From the NCBI RefSeq assembly GCF_022012445.1, contig NZ_JAKLTS010000005.1, positions 299,199-363,198 on the forward strand: a stretch of 64,000 nt of DNA, read 5' to 3'. Shown in pieces: positions 45,501 through 53,251 of this stretch (positions within the stretch are counted from its first letter, which is position 1; each line of letters begins with the position of its first letter). The notes beneath the pieces are model-generated. The model had not been told where the DNA came from. It did not search any database and worked only from the letters and a program-made list of their open reading frames with translations. Source of the DNA: Massilia sp. TS11 (GTDB lineage Bacteria > Pseudomonadota > Gammaproteobacteria > Burkholderiales > Burkholderiaceae_D). A program made the position numbers and the translations under genes.

Positions 45501-46266
45501 TGCCAAGCACGAGCTGGTGCTCTACTACCAGCCCAAGGTCGACCTGCGCGACGGCCATGTGTTTGGCGCCGAAGCCCTGATCCGCTGGCAGCATCCCGAA
45601 GATGGCCTGCTGGCGCCGGTGGTCTTCCTGCCCGTGCTGGAAGACACACCGCTCGAGGCCCAGGTCGGCGAATGGGTGATCGACAGTGCGCTTGGCCAGG
45701 CCGCCGCCTGGCAGGCCCAGGGCATCAGCCTGATCGTGAGCGTGAATGTCAGCGCCCGTTTCCTGCTCAGTGAGGACTTCATCGAGCGCCTGTCGGCCGT
45801 GCTGGCGCGCCATCCCGACGTGCCGCCCGCGCATCTTGAGCTCGAAATCCTGGAAACGGCCGCGCTCGACGACATGAACCGCGCCGAAAAAGTCATGCGC
45901 GCTGCCAAAGCGCTCGGCGTGCAATTTGCGCTCGACGATTTCGGCACCGGCTATTCCTCGCTCGCCTATTTCCGGTCGCTGCCGATCGACATGCTAAAGA
46001 TCGACCAGAGCTTCGTGCGCAACATGCTCCACGACAGCAACGACCGCAATATCGTGCAAGGCGTGATCAGCCTCGCGCAGACCTTCAACCGCCCCGTGAT
46101 TGCCGAGGGTGTCGAGACCCTCGACCACGGCGCGCGCCTGCTCGAGATGGGCTGCGCGCTATGTCAGGGCTACGGCATCGGCCGCCCGATGGACCCAGCC
46201 CAATTCCCCGCCTGGCTGGCAGACTGGCGCCAAACCCAGCGCTGGCTCGGCCTCCTTGCCGACTAA
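42586..46266 (+). CDS. MASE3-PAS-GGDEF-EAL membrane signalling protein
   Basis: 1226 residues from a TTG at 42586; a stop codon at 42568 rules out any start further upstream, and a GTG at 42616 is the only near alternative. A MASE3 membrane sensor with about seven segments fills residues 15-265. Four PAS domains follow (about 295-405, 410-535, 540-660 and 665-785). The GGDEF site is at 868-872 with an RxxD inhibitory site at 859-862, and the EAL domain starts with E996-A-L (later DDFGTGYSS). Both enzyme sites look intact, so the protein could make or break cyclic-di-GMP depending on signal. The 3' end touches a palindromic repeat. Confidence 0.93.
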   Translation: MSTPTHHARAVRTDLLSPLPWQEALLLLCSLLALHQTVRYSFLLFHSLAELFSIVIAIAVALITLNTQRWIRNQYVLFIGLAYGFIGFLDTLHTMSYAGMGVFRDYDYYAPQVWISARYLESLSVGLGLWLLGSKRRLHVPAVLGGYALVCALLVASIFVWKIFPVCFVKGAGLTPFKIVSEYIIIAIMVGDLLLLHRRRALFEANVFRLVQWGLLAMIGMEICFTQYASDAMTDLSNQLGHLFKITTFYLVYKAIVVTGLRDPMAVMFAELRATEDALRVAKDRAERGLKSEQLQLAAIVTSSQDAIFGTDAEGRITSWNAAAARLFGIEEDAALGQPLARLLPEFWSDEKTRLDIARYSGARSLFFDTSCKRPDGEPLEVAVSVSRLGTEEESESGWSHIVRDIGPQKTTERALLSEKKRLETILETASDGIHILNNKGFVVDANAAFLTMLGYQRKDIGTLHVTDIDNNDDPARIQQRLSELIGKQSFAVWETRHRRRDGSVVDVEISASGIDIDGEGFLYAASRDITQRKRAEQALRNSEDRLRRLLDAAPIAVRVATHEGRSVEFANDAYRKLIQADSAHLLGTDPVRYYANPDDYHDILRALAAGEGVNNRLLEMRTPDGTNKWVMASFHMMEYEGEQSVLGWMYDVTALKAAELRQRLTASVFTHAREGISITDAQGNIVEVNATFCDITGYTRDEIIGKNPRLFQSGRQTHDFYRTLWESLLRDGHWSGELWNRRKNGDIYACLLSIAAVRDENGELLHYVSVFSDITQYKQHQSQLEHVAHYDGLTNLPNRVLLSDRLRIALARAQRAQRPVAVVYLDLDGFKAVNDQHGHAVGDALLVVLAQRMQAALRAGDTLSRVGGDEFVAVLADLDKPEACEPIISRLLQAASEPAHIEGQRLQISASIGVTLFPLDGGDADQLLRHADQAMYEAKQGGKNRYHMFDPEKDALVKANQTKLKRLEEAYAKHELVLYYQPKVDLRDGHVFGAEALIRWQHPEDGLLAPVVFLPVLEDTPLEAQVGEWVIDSALGQAAAWQAQGISLIVSVNVSARFLLSEDFIERLSAVLARHPDVPPAHLELEILETAALDDMNRAEKVMRAAKALGVQFALDDFGTGYSSLAYFRSLPIDMLKIDQSFVRNMLHDSNDRNIVQGVISLAQTFNRPVIAEGVETLDHGARLLEMGCALCQGYGIGRPMDPAQFPAWLADWRQTQRWLGLLAD

Positions 46267-46328
46267 ACAAATCGGGGTCAGACCCCATTTATCCGCATAG
46301 AAAAATGGGGTCTGACCCCGATTTGTTT
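46265..46328. repeat. 26-bp perfect inverted pair of GGGGTCAGACCCC elements
   Basis: Left arm 46265-46290 and right arm 46303-46328 are exact reverse complements (26 bp) around a 12-nt loop. The left arm equals 1685-1710 base for base, and the loop is again 12 nt though of different sequence. The element begins in the stop codon of the MASE3 gene and ends before the LysR gene, so it could act as a two-way transcription barrier between convergent genes. Confidence 0.93.
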
Positions 46329-46337
46329 GCGGGGCAA

Positions 46338-47222
46338 TTATTGGCTGGGGCCGAGCAGGCGGTCGAGCAGGTCGAGGCGGTGGCGGTGCGGTGTGGTGAT
46401 GGCGTAGAAGCGCTCCTGCAAGGCGCTCGATTCGCCCACGCGCACCAGCACGCCCGTGCGCAGCTCGTCCTGCACCACCACCTCGGGCAACACGGTCAGC
46501 CAGCCGCTGTCGCGCGCGATCAGGCGCAGCATGGCCATGTCGTCGACCTCGGCCCGCACGCGCGGTGTGATGTCGGCACTCGCGCACAGCGCATCGAACT
46601 GGGCGCGCAGCGCGTGGCGCGGTCCCGGCAAGGCAATGTCGATGCCCTGCAGGTCTTCGGGGATGCGTAATTGCTGCCCGCGCCAGCGCTCGGCCTGCCC
46701 GACCAGGGAGATGCTTTGGCTGCCGAGAAAGCGGCAGTGCAGCGGGCGCTCCGGATCGGCCGGCACGGTCTCGTTCGCCAGCACGACGTCGAGCTGATGC
46801 TGCACCAGTCGGCTGATCAGGCCTTCGAGCAACCCGGATTCGAGCGTCAGCACGACGTTGGCGTCGGCCAGCAGCGGCCGTATCAGGTTCTCCTGATAGT
46901 TGCGCGACAGCGTGGCGACGCTGCCGATGCGCAGATGCGCAATGCCGGCGCTGCGGCCCTGCAAGCGCCCGAGCATCTCCTGCCCAAGCCCGAAGATGTT
47001 CTCGGCATAGGCCAGTACCAGCTGGCCGGTATCGGTCAGCACCAGGCGCCGCCCTTCGCGCACGAACAGGTCCTCGCCGATGCGCTCCTCCAACTGGCGA
47101 ATCTGGGCCGACACCGCCGATTGCGAGGTGTGCAATTCCTCCGCCGCCCGCGTCAGGTGGCCGAGCTTGGCCACGCGCCAGAAGTAGAACAGGTGATGAA
47201 AATTGAGTTGTTCCAGTTGCAT
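46338..47222 (-). CDS. LysR-type regulator (NhaR-like), divergent from dabBA
   Basis: 294 residues. The helix-turn-helix is in the first 65 residues (NFHHLFYFWRVAKLGHLTRAAEEL and TSQSAVSAQIRQLEE), followed by the effector-binding region (HLRIGSVATLSRNY, LESGLLEGLISRLVQHQLDVVLA). The FHHLFYFWRVAK start is typical of the NhaR group. It is divergent from dabB with 76 bp between starts, so it very likely controls the bicarbonate transporter and itself. LysR genes accompany DAB operons in autotrophs such as Halothiobacillus; the effector is unknown. Confidence 0.9.
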   Translation of the reverse strand: MQLEQLNFHHLFYFWRVAKLGHLTRAAEELHTSQSAVSAQIRQLEERIGEDLFVREGRRLVLTDTGQLVLAYAENIFGLGQEMLGRLQGRSAGIAHLRIGSVATLSRNYQENLIRPLLADANVVLTLESGLLEGLISRLVQHQLDVVLANETVPADPERPLHCRFLGSQSISLVGQAERWRGQQLRIPEDLQGIDIALPGPRHALRAQFDALCASADITPRVRAEVDDMAMLRLIARDSGWLTVLPEVVVQDELRTGVLVRVGESSALQERFYAITTPHRHRLDLLDRLLGPSQ

Positions 47223-47223
47223 C

Positions 47224-47271
47224 GTTCTGGTTTATGGATGATCTGATTCTTATTAATGTATTTTACAGAAC
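47224..47271. promoter_or_regulatory. Shared LysR-dabB regulatory region with inverted arms
   Basis: GTTCTG (47224-47229) and CAGAAC (47266-47271) are exact reverse complements around an A/T-rich 36-bp spacer in the 76-bp gap between the divergent genes. This could hold the LysR binding sites. Promoter boxes were not clear by eye. Confidence 0.35.
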
Positions 47272-47298
47272 CTTCGAGCGCAAGCATCATGCCTTCCC

Positions 47299-48873
47299 AT
47301 GTTGTTTTGGGTATCTGTCATGCATCTTTCCGCTTCCCTTCCCCTGTTTCCTCTGCTGTGCATGCTGCTGGCGATGGGCGCCGCATCCCTGCCCCGCCTG
47401 CGGTTGGCCTATCTTTGGCGCGCCGTCCTTGGCCTCTCCGGCGCGGCCACCGTGGCGGCCGGTGTCGCCTGCATCACGCCGGCCACCCTGCCCGCTATCC
47501 TGATGACCACGCCGCTGGGCCTGGCCATGGCACTGCTGGTGCAGCTGCTCGGCACGGTGATTGCGGCCTTCTCCGCGCGCTATCTGGCCGGTGAGGCGCG
47601 CCAACAGCGCTATGTCTCCGCCCTGGCCCAGGTGCTGGCGGCCGTCCAGGTGCTGTTGCTGGCCAATCATTGGGTCGTGCTGATCGGCGCCTGGGCACTG
47701 GTCGGGACCGCGCTGCAGCAGCTGCTGTGCTTCTACGCGGACCGCCCGTTCGCCCTGCTGGCCGCCCACAAGAAGCGCATTGCCGACCGCCTGGCCGACC
47801 TGCTGCTGGTGGCGGCCGCCGCGCTGGCCTGGGATACCTGCGGCAGCGGCTATCTGAGCGCCCTGTTCGAGCACATTGCGAGCCGCGGCATGAGCGGCCC
47901 GCTGTACGCCAGTGGCGTGGCGCTGGTGGTGGCCGTCATCCTGCGCACGGCCCTGCTGCCCGTGCATGGCTGGCTGATTCAGGTGATGGAGGCGCCGACC
48001 CCGGTATCGGCCCTGCTGCATGCGGGTGTCGTGAATCTGGGTGGTGTCGTCCTCATCCGTTTCGCGCCGCTGCTGGAGCAGGCCGACACGGCGCGGAGCC
48101 TGCTGGTCGTGCTGGGCCTGCTGACGGCCGTCCTGGCCGGGATGGTGATGCTCACGCGGATCAGCATCAAGGTGCGCCTGGCCTGGTCGACGGTCGCCCA
48201 GATGGGCTTCCTGCTGCTCGAATGCGGACTCGGCCTGTATTCGCTGGCGGCGTTGCATCTGATCGGCCATTCGCTGTACAAAGCGCATGCCTTCCTGTCG
48301 GCCTCCTCGGCCGTGCGCCGCACCCGGCTGCAGGCCCTGCACACGCCGGCCCCGCCCGCAGCCGCGAGTCTGTGGCTGGCGCCAGTGCTGGCCCTGGCGC
48401 TGGTCGAGCTGCTGCACAGCGCCTCCGGTCTGGCAGCCTGGCCTTGGTGGTGGCGCGTGATGCTTGCCCTTGCGTGGGCTCCGCTGCTGTGGCTGCCAGC
48501 GAACGCGGGCCGCTGGCGCCAGCGTGGCGTGCAATTGGCGGCCGGAATGGCCATGGTGGGCGGCCTCAGCCTGTGCGCCCTGGCGGCCCATCTGCTGCCG
48601 CTCGGCACGGAGGACAGCGCCCACCCCGCGCTTGGACTGATCGCGCTGCTTGGCATGGCTGCCCTGTACGCTGCGCTGATGCTGCTGCAGTTGCGTCCGC
48701 AATCGCTGAGCAGCTGGCGCCGCTGGAGCTATGCCGGTTTCTACATCGATGAAGCCTTTACCCGCCTCGCGCTGCGCTGCTGGCCAACGCGCTGGACGCC
48801 GGCAACGCCGCGTCAACCCCGCTTCCGTCTGCTGCACCCGCTCAATGAAGAAAACGCCTGGAGGCCCCAATGA
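47299..48873 (+). CDS. dabB: DabB, proton-channel subunit of inorganic carbon transporter
   Basis: 524 residues, all membrane segments, of the NuoL/MrpA (PF00361) family. VIAAFSARYLAGE, LHAGVVNLGGVVLIRF and LVDGR-free AWSTVAQMGFLLLECGLG mark it; the Lys in the YKAHAFLSASSAV helix is kept as in complex I antiporter-like subunits. DabB couples the proton motive force to CO2 hydration or bicarbonate uptake by DabA. It overlaps dabA by ATGA, as in known dab operons. The start may be the ATG at 47299 or 47320; neither has a strong ribosome site. Confidence 0.9.
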   Translation: MLFWVSVMHLSASLPLFPLLCMLLAMGAASLPRLRLAYLWRAVLGLSGAATVAAGVACITPATLPAILMTTPLGLAMALLVQLLGTVIAAFSARYLAGEARQQRYVSALAQVLAAVQVLLLANHWVVLIGAWALVGTALQQLLCFYADRPFALLAAHKKRIADRLADLLLVAAAALAWDTCGSGYLSALFEHIASRGMSGPLYASGVALVVAVILRTALLPVHGWLIQVMEAPTPVSALLHAGVVNLGGVVLIRFAPLLEQADTARSLLVVLGLLTAVLAGMVMLTRISIKVRLAWSTVAQMGFLLLECGLGLYSLAALHLIGHSLYKAHAFLSASSAVRRTRLQALHTPAPPAAASLWLAPVLALALVELLHSASGLAAWPWWWRVMLALAWAPLLWLPANAGRWRQRGVQLAAGMAMVGGLSLCALAAHLLPLGTEDSAHPALGLIALLGMAALYAALMLLQLRPQSLSSWRRWSYAGFYIDEAFTRLALRCWPTRWTPATPRQPRFRLLHPLNEENAWRPQ

Positions 48874-51359
48874 TCGCTCACGCCATCACACTCGATCAGC
48901 AAGTGGAGCAAGCTTGTGCCGCCGCCTGCCGCATGATTGCCCCGTCCTGGCCGCTGGATCGCGCCATTGCCGTCAACCCGCACTGGTCGCGCGTCGGCCT
49001 GCCGCTGCGCGAAGTGGCCGCGCGCATGGCCGTGCTGGGCGGTATCCAGGTATTTCCGCCGCGTGAACGCCAGCTGCAGGCCTGGGAGTCTGGCCGCATC
49101 AGTGCATGCGACCTCGAACTCGCCATCCGCCAGAACGCCCAGGCGCGCGCCTCGGGCCTGAGCGCTGCGTTCTGTCAGATGATCCTGTCGCAGCCGCTGC
49201 CGATCGAACAGCTGCCGCTGCTGATCGACGTGCTCGACAATGACCCGCAGCGCCACACGCGGCTGTCCTGGCGCCAGGCCATCACCCATCAGGTAAGCCA
49301 GACCTGCGCCGCCTACTTCGATGAGCACCAGGCTGACTGGCAGCCCGAACGCGAGGGCGGTTTGTACAGCTTCTGGCGCGATACGCTGCTGCACGACCAC
49401 GGCATCGGCCTGCTGATGGGCCTGCCGCATCTGGGCCGCGCCCTGCAAGCCCTGCCCGCCACCCGCGCCGAGGCCGAGCGCTGGGTGCTGACCCGTCTGG
49501 GCCTGCCCGAAACGGTCTGGGCCGACTACCTCGAGGCGGTGCTGTTGACCGTGAACGGCTGGGCGTCCTGGTGCGCTTATCTGGGTTGGCAAGCGGCGCA
49601 GCAAGGCCGCAGCGATCCGCATCTGCGCGATCTGCTGGCGATTCGCCTGGCCTGGGGCGCCGTTCTGCTCGAATGCAAGGACGACAGCGCCGCCCAGCAG
49701 GCCTTCCATGCCCTGCAGCAGGCGTGGCAGCACGCATCGCAGCGCTTGCTCGAAGCACAGACCGCTCTGCTGATCGACGAAGTCTGGCAGACCGCGCTTG
49801 AACTCGGCTACCAGCGCGATCTCGCCCAGCGCCTGCTAAGTGTGAGCCCCGCGCTGAGCGAGCCGGAACGCCCGGAGGTCCAGGCCGTGTTCTGCATTGA
49901 TGTGCGGAGCGAGCCGCTGCGGCGCGCGCTCGAAGCGGCCTGGCCCGGCATGCAGACCCTCGGCTTCGCCGGCTTCTTTGGCCTGCCGGTTGCCTACACG
50001 CCGATTGCTACCCAGGCACGCCGCCCGCAATTGCCGGGCTTGCTGGCGCCGGCACTGGACGTGCTGGACGTGATGCGCACCGCCGACAGCGAGCATGGCG
50101 ACCCGGCGCTGGAACAGGCGGCCGGCCACGCCCGCGAACAGCGCCTTGCCATCGGCTCGCAATGGCGCGCCGCCAGCCGTTGGCCGAATGCCGCCTTCTC
50201 GTTTGTCGAGGCGGCGGGTCTGGGCTATCTCGGCAAGCTTGGTCAATGGATTTTCCCGGCCCGCCAGGCGCGCCCGCGCGACGATCTGGCCGGGCTGCCG
50301 ACCCGCTACCGTCAGCTATGCCGTCCCTCGCTCAGCGGTATCCCGATCGCGACGCAAGTCGATCTCGGCGCCAAGGTACTGCAGGCCATGGGATTGGCGC
50401 ACAGCCTGGCACCGCTGGTCCTGCTGGTCGGTCACGGCAGCCAGAGCGCCAACAACGCGCATGCCGCCGCCCTCGATTGCGGCGCCTGCTGCGGACAGAC
50501 CGGGGAAGTGAATGCGCGCAGCCTGGCGCAGCTGCTCAACAGCCGCCCGGTGCGCAACGCACTGCAGGCGCACGGCATCGCGATTCCTGATGACACACAC
50601 TTCCTCGCCGCCCTGCACAATACGACGACCGACGAGATCGAAGCCTTCGATCTCGACCTGATGCCACCGTCGGCCCGCGCCCGTTGGGACAATCTGCAGA
50701 CCATCTTCGCCCAGGCAGCCGACCAGGTGCGGCGCGAACGCGCGAGCAGTCTCGGCCTCGACCCGCGCGCGCCGCACGACAAGCTATTGCAGCAACTGCG
50801 CCGCCGCGCCAACGACGGCGCCGAGACCCGGCCCGAATGGGGCCTGGGCGGCAATGCCGCCTTCATCATCGGCCCGCGTGCCCGGACGCGCGGCACCGTG
50901 CTGCAGGGCCGCGCTTTCCTGCACGACTACGATGCCAGCCGCGATGTCGGCGGCAGTCTGCTAGAGCTGCTGATGACGGCGCCGGTGCTCGTCACCCACT
51001 GGATCAACTGGCAGTACCACGCCTCCACCTGCGATCCCGAGCGTCTCGGCAGCGGCAACAAGCTGCTGCACAACGTGGTCGGCGGCACAATCGGCGTATT
51101 CGAAGGCAATGGCGGCGACCTGCGGATCGGCCTCTCGCGCCAGTCCCTGCATGACGGCCAGCGCTGGATGCACGAGCCGCTGCGCCTGACCGTGGTGATC
51201 GACGCCCCGGCCCACGCCATCGAGGCGGTCATCGCGCAGCACGCGCTCGTCCGGCAACTGGTCGACAACGACTGGCTGCACCTGTGGCGCTTTGACGAGG
51301 CGGCTCTGCTGCGCTACGCGCGCGGCCAGTGGCTGCCCGTGCCGACCGCCCTGCCCTGA
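48870..51359 (+). CDS. dabA: DabA, carbonic-anhydrase-like subunit of inorganic carbon transporter
   Basis: 829 residues (UPF0753/DUF2309). The zinc site expected from Halothiobacillus DabA (C351, D353, H524, C539) is found as C342 and D344 in FCIDVRSEPLRRALE and H522 and C537 in LLVGHGSQSANNAH and DCGACCGQ; the spacings are the same. The C-terminal VVGGTIGVFEGNGGDLRIGLS is also typical. DabA with DabB accumulates bicarbonate at the cost of the proton gradient. The neighbours carry no Rubisco or carboxysome genes, so a heterotroph would use it to feed carboxylases at low CO2. Confidence 0.93.
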   Translation: MIAHAITLDQQVEQACAAACRMIAPSWPLDRAIAVNPHWSRVGLPLREVAARMAVLGGIQVFPPRERQLQAWESGRISACDLELAIRQNAQARASGLSAAFCQMILSQPLPIEQLPLLIDVLDNDPQRHTRLSWRQAITHQVSQTCAAYFDEHQADWQPEREGGLYSFWRDTLLHDHGIGLLMGLPHLGRALQALPATRAEAERWVLTRLGLPETVWADYLEAVLLTVNGWASWCAYLGWQAAQQGRSDPHLRDLLAIRLAWGAVLLECKDDSAAQQAFHALQQAWQHASQRLLEAQTALLIDEVWQTALELGYQRDLAQRLLSVSPALSEPERPEVQAVFCIDVRSEPLRRALEAAWPGMQTLGFAGFFGLPVAYTPIATQARRPQLPGLLAPALDVLDVMRTADSEHGDPALEQAAGHAREQRLAIGSQWRAASRWPNAAFSFVEAAGLGYLGKLGQWIFPARQARPRDDLAGLPTRYRQLCRPSLSGIPIATQVDLGAKVLQAMGLAHSLAPLVLLVGHGSQSANNAHAAALDCGACCGQTGEVNARSLAQLLNSRPVRNALQAHGIAIPDDTHFLAALHNTTTDEIEAFDLDLMPPSARARWDNLQTIFAQAADQVRRERASSLGLDPRAPHDKLLQQLRRRANDGAETRPEWGLGGNAAFIIGPRARTRGTVLQGRAFLHDYDASRDVGGSLLELLMTAPVLVTHWINWQYHASTCDPERLGSGNKLLHNVVGGTIGVFEGNGGDLRIGLSRQSLHDGQRWMHEPLRLTVVIDAPAHAIEAVIAQHALVRQLVDNDWLHLWRFDEAALLRYARGQWLPVPTALP

Positions 51360-51365
51360 ACCAGC

Positions 51366-52709
51366 TCAGCGCTGGCCGCCGGCCGCATCGGCCGCGGCCG
51401 CCATCAGGGCAGCGTCATAGCCGGCCAGCCAATCGGCGGCGGTCAGCGGCACCAGCATGTCCGGGTCCAGGCCATTGATCTTCACGTCATAGGCATCGCC
51501 AAAGCAGCCCTGTTCCTGGGCGCAGCCCTTGCGCAGGTCCCACAGGCCGTAGGACGGTGTAAAGCAATGGCCCGAGTTCGGCAGGCATTGCTTGCGATTC
51601 TCCGACCACCAGCGCAGGCGGTCGCCGACCAGCGAGCCGATCACGCGCACCTTGGGACCGGCCGCCTGCTTGGCGATGGCCGAGGACACAATGCCGGCCG
51701 AGAAGGTGTACTCGCTGGTCAGGATATACACCTTCTCGCGCGTATTCTCCGCCAGCACTTTCATCAGTTCGCGCGTCAGGTCGGTGTTGCCGCCGCCATT
51801 GAAGCGCTGGTCCAGCACCAGAAAGCGCGGCTTGAGCTTGGCGGCCAGGGCCGCCGTGTCGCCTGCGAACTTGCCCAGCGTACGCCCGCCCTCGTGATCG
51901 TAATTGCCGCGGAACTGAACATACAGGGCGTCATAGGCGCGCAGCGGAATGGCGCGGAAGATCTTCTCCGGCTCCTGCATCGCAAGCGGGATCGGCGCTC
52001 CCAGCAAGGCACGATTCCAGGCCGCGCCGCTGGCCGCGCTCACGCCTGCGCTGCGCAGCAATTCGGGCACCGAGCCGGTCGGCACCTGGCTGCGCTCCAA
52101 CGGCGCCAGCTGGCGTTCGACCACCGTGCCATCGCGCAGACGGAAGCTGGCGCCGAGCTTGCCCCGTTCCAGTGTGAGGCCAAGCGCGCCGAGCAGCGCG
52201 GGCGACTCCAGCAGCCAGGTCGAATTGGCCCGCGCAAAGTGGTCCGGCCCGCCGATGTATGGACGCGTGAGCGCCGCCAACTCCTCAGGCTTCTTGCCCC
52301 CCAGGCTCAGCACCGTGGCGCCCGCCAGCTCGGGCAAGTCCGGCGCGCTGAGCACCACCATCAGTTCCTGCCCGAACCAGGCCAGCCGCACAGGCAAGCG
52401 CGGCCCCATCAGCTTGGCGTTCGGGACGATTTCGTCGTGGGCGTTATCGGCCAGAGCGGCCACACGCGCCAGCGCAAGCGTAAATTCCGCCTCGCTCATC
52501 GCGCCAGCGCGCGTGCGCAGCGCCTCCACGGCCTGCAGCGCGGCGGCGCGGCTGGTATCGCTGAAGGCCATGCTGGCCTGCACATAGTCGCTGCGCAGCG
52601 TATCGAGGTCGGCCAGCTGGCGGCTCTTCAGCTCAGCGGTAGTAGCCGCAGCCGCCATGCCACAGCAGACGGCGAGCACGGCAGCAAAAAGAAAATGGGT
52701 GGAACGCAT
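51366..52709 (-). CDS. S41-type (C-terminal processing) peptidase-like exported protein
   Basis: 447 residues from the ATG at 52709 with a signal peptide (about 1-22, ending AAA). The C-terminal half resembles the tail-specific protease fold: LKPRFLVLDQRFNGGGNTD, then ILTSEYTFSAGIVSSAIAKQ, where Ser in FSAGI is the likely nucleophile, then VRVIGSLVGD. No clear PDZ domain is seen. Several cysteines near the C-terminus (QCLPNSGHCF, GCAQEQGCFG) may form disulphides. It probably acts in the periplasm on an unknown protein. It converges on dabA with six bases between the stops. Confidence 0.8.
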   Translation of the reverse strand: MRSTHFLFAAVLAVCCGMAAAATTAELKSRQLADLDTLRSDYVQASMAFSDTSRAAALQAVEALRTRAGAMSEAEFTLALARVAALADNAHDEIVPNAKLMGPRLPVRLAWFGQELMVVLSAPDLPELAGATVLSLGGKKPEELAALTRPYIGGPDHFARANSTWLLESPALLGALGLTLERGKLGASFRLRDGTVVERQLAPLERSQVPTGSVPELLRSAGVSAASGAAWNRALLGAPIPLAMQEPEKIFRAIPLRAYDALYVQFRGNYDHEGGRTLGKFAGDTAALAAKLKPRFLVLDQRFNGGGNTDLTRELMKVLAENTREKVYILTSEYTFSAGIVSSAIAKQAAGPKVRVIGSLVGDRLRWWSENRKQCLPNSGHCFTPSYGLWDLRKGCAQEQGCFGDAYDVKINGLDPDMLVPLTAADWLAGYDAALMAAAADAAGGQR

Positions 52710-52788
52710 ATCGATGTCCTCGTTTGAAAGTAAGCGAGGAAATCTTACGAATCCACCCCATGCGCCGCAGGCAATTCCGACGAAACCC

Positions 52789-52817
52789 GGAAAAATGGGG
52801 TCAGACCCCATTTTTCC
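52789..52817. repeat. Single GGGGTCAGACCCC palindrome
   Basis: A perfect inverted repeat of 14-bp arms around a single A, between the S41 gene start and the VOC gene stop. The core and A/T flanks are those of the elements at 1685-1745 and 46265-46328, but here only one copy is present. Confidence 0.9.
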
Positions 52818-52827
52818 ACCACTAAAC

Positions 52828-53223
52828 TCAGTGGTCAGCCATCCAGACCAGGTTCCACAGGTGGCCATCGAGGTCTTCGAAGCCTTGGTCGTACATGAAA
52901 CCGTGGTCTTCGGGCGGGTGCGGGGTGCGGCCGCCGGCGGCGACGGCCTTGGCGATCAGGGCGTCGACCTCTTCGCGGCTATCGCAGCTCAGGCAGATCA
53001 CGACCTCGTTCGCCTCCTTCGCCGGCGCGACGCCCTTGCCAATCAGAGACTGGAAGAAGTCCTCGGTCGTCAGCATCACCTGAATCGCCTCGCCGGCGAC
53101 GACCATGCACAAGGCTTTGTCGCCGCTGAATTGGGGGTTGAACTGGAAACCCAGAGCAGAGAAGAAGGCCTTCGAGCGCGCAAGGTCCTTCACTGGCATA
53201 TTCAGGGTGATCTGACTTTTCAT
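52828..53223 (-). CDS. VOC/glyoxalase-fold protein
   Basis: 131 residues from the ATG at 53223. MKSQITLNMPVKDLARSKAF is the usual start of a VOC protein, with the paired beta-alpha-beta modules up to DHGFMYDQGFEDLDGHLWNLVWM. The last acidic position of the metal site (DLDGHLWNL) is present. Such proteins include dioxygenases, isomerases and antibiotic-resistance proteins of the extradiol fold; the substrate is unknown. It lies 28 bp after the SDR-SnoaL gene on the same strand and may share its transcript. Confidence 0.85.
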   Translation of the reverse strand: MKSQITLNMPVKDLARSKAFFSALGFQFNPQFSGDKALCMVVAGEAIQVMLTTEDFFQSLIGKGVAPAKEANEVVICLSCDSREEVDALIAKAVAAGGRTPHPPEDHGFMYDQGFEDLDGHLWNLVWMADH

Positions 53224-53251
53224 GGACTCTTCTCCGGATCGACGCAATCTG

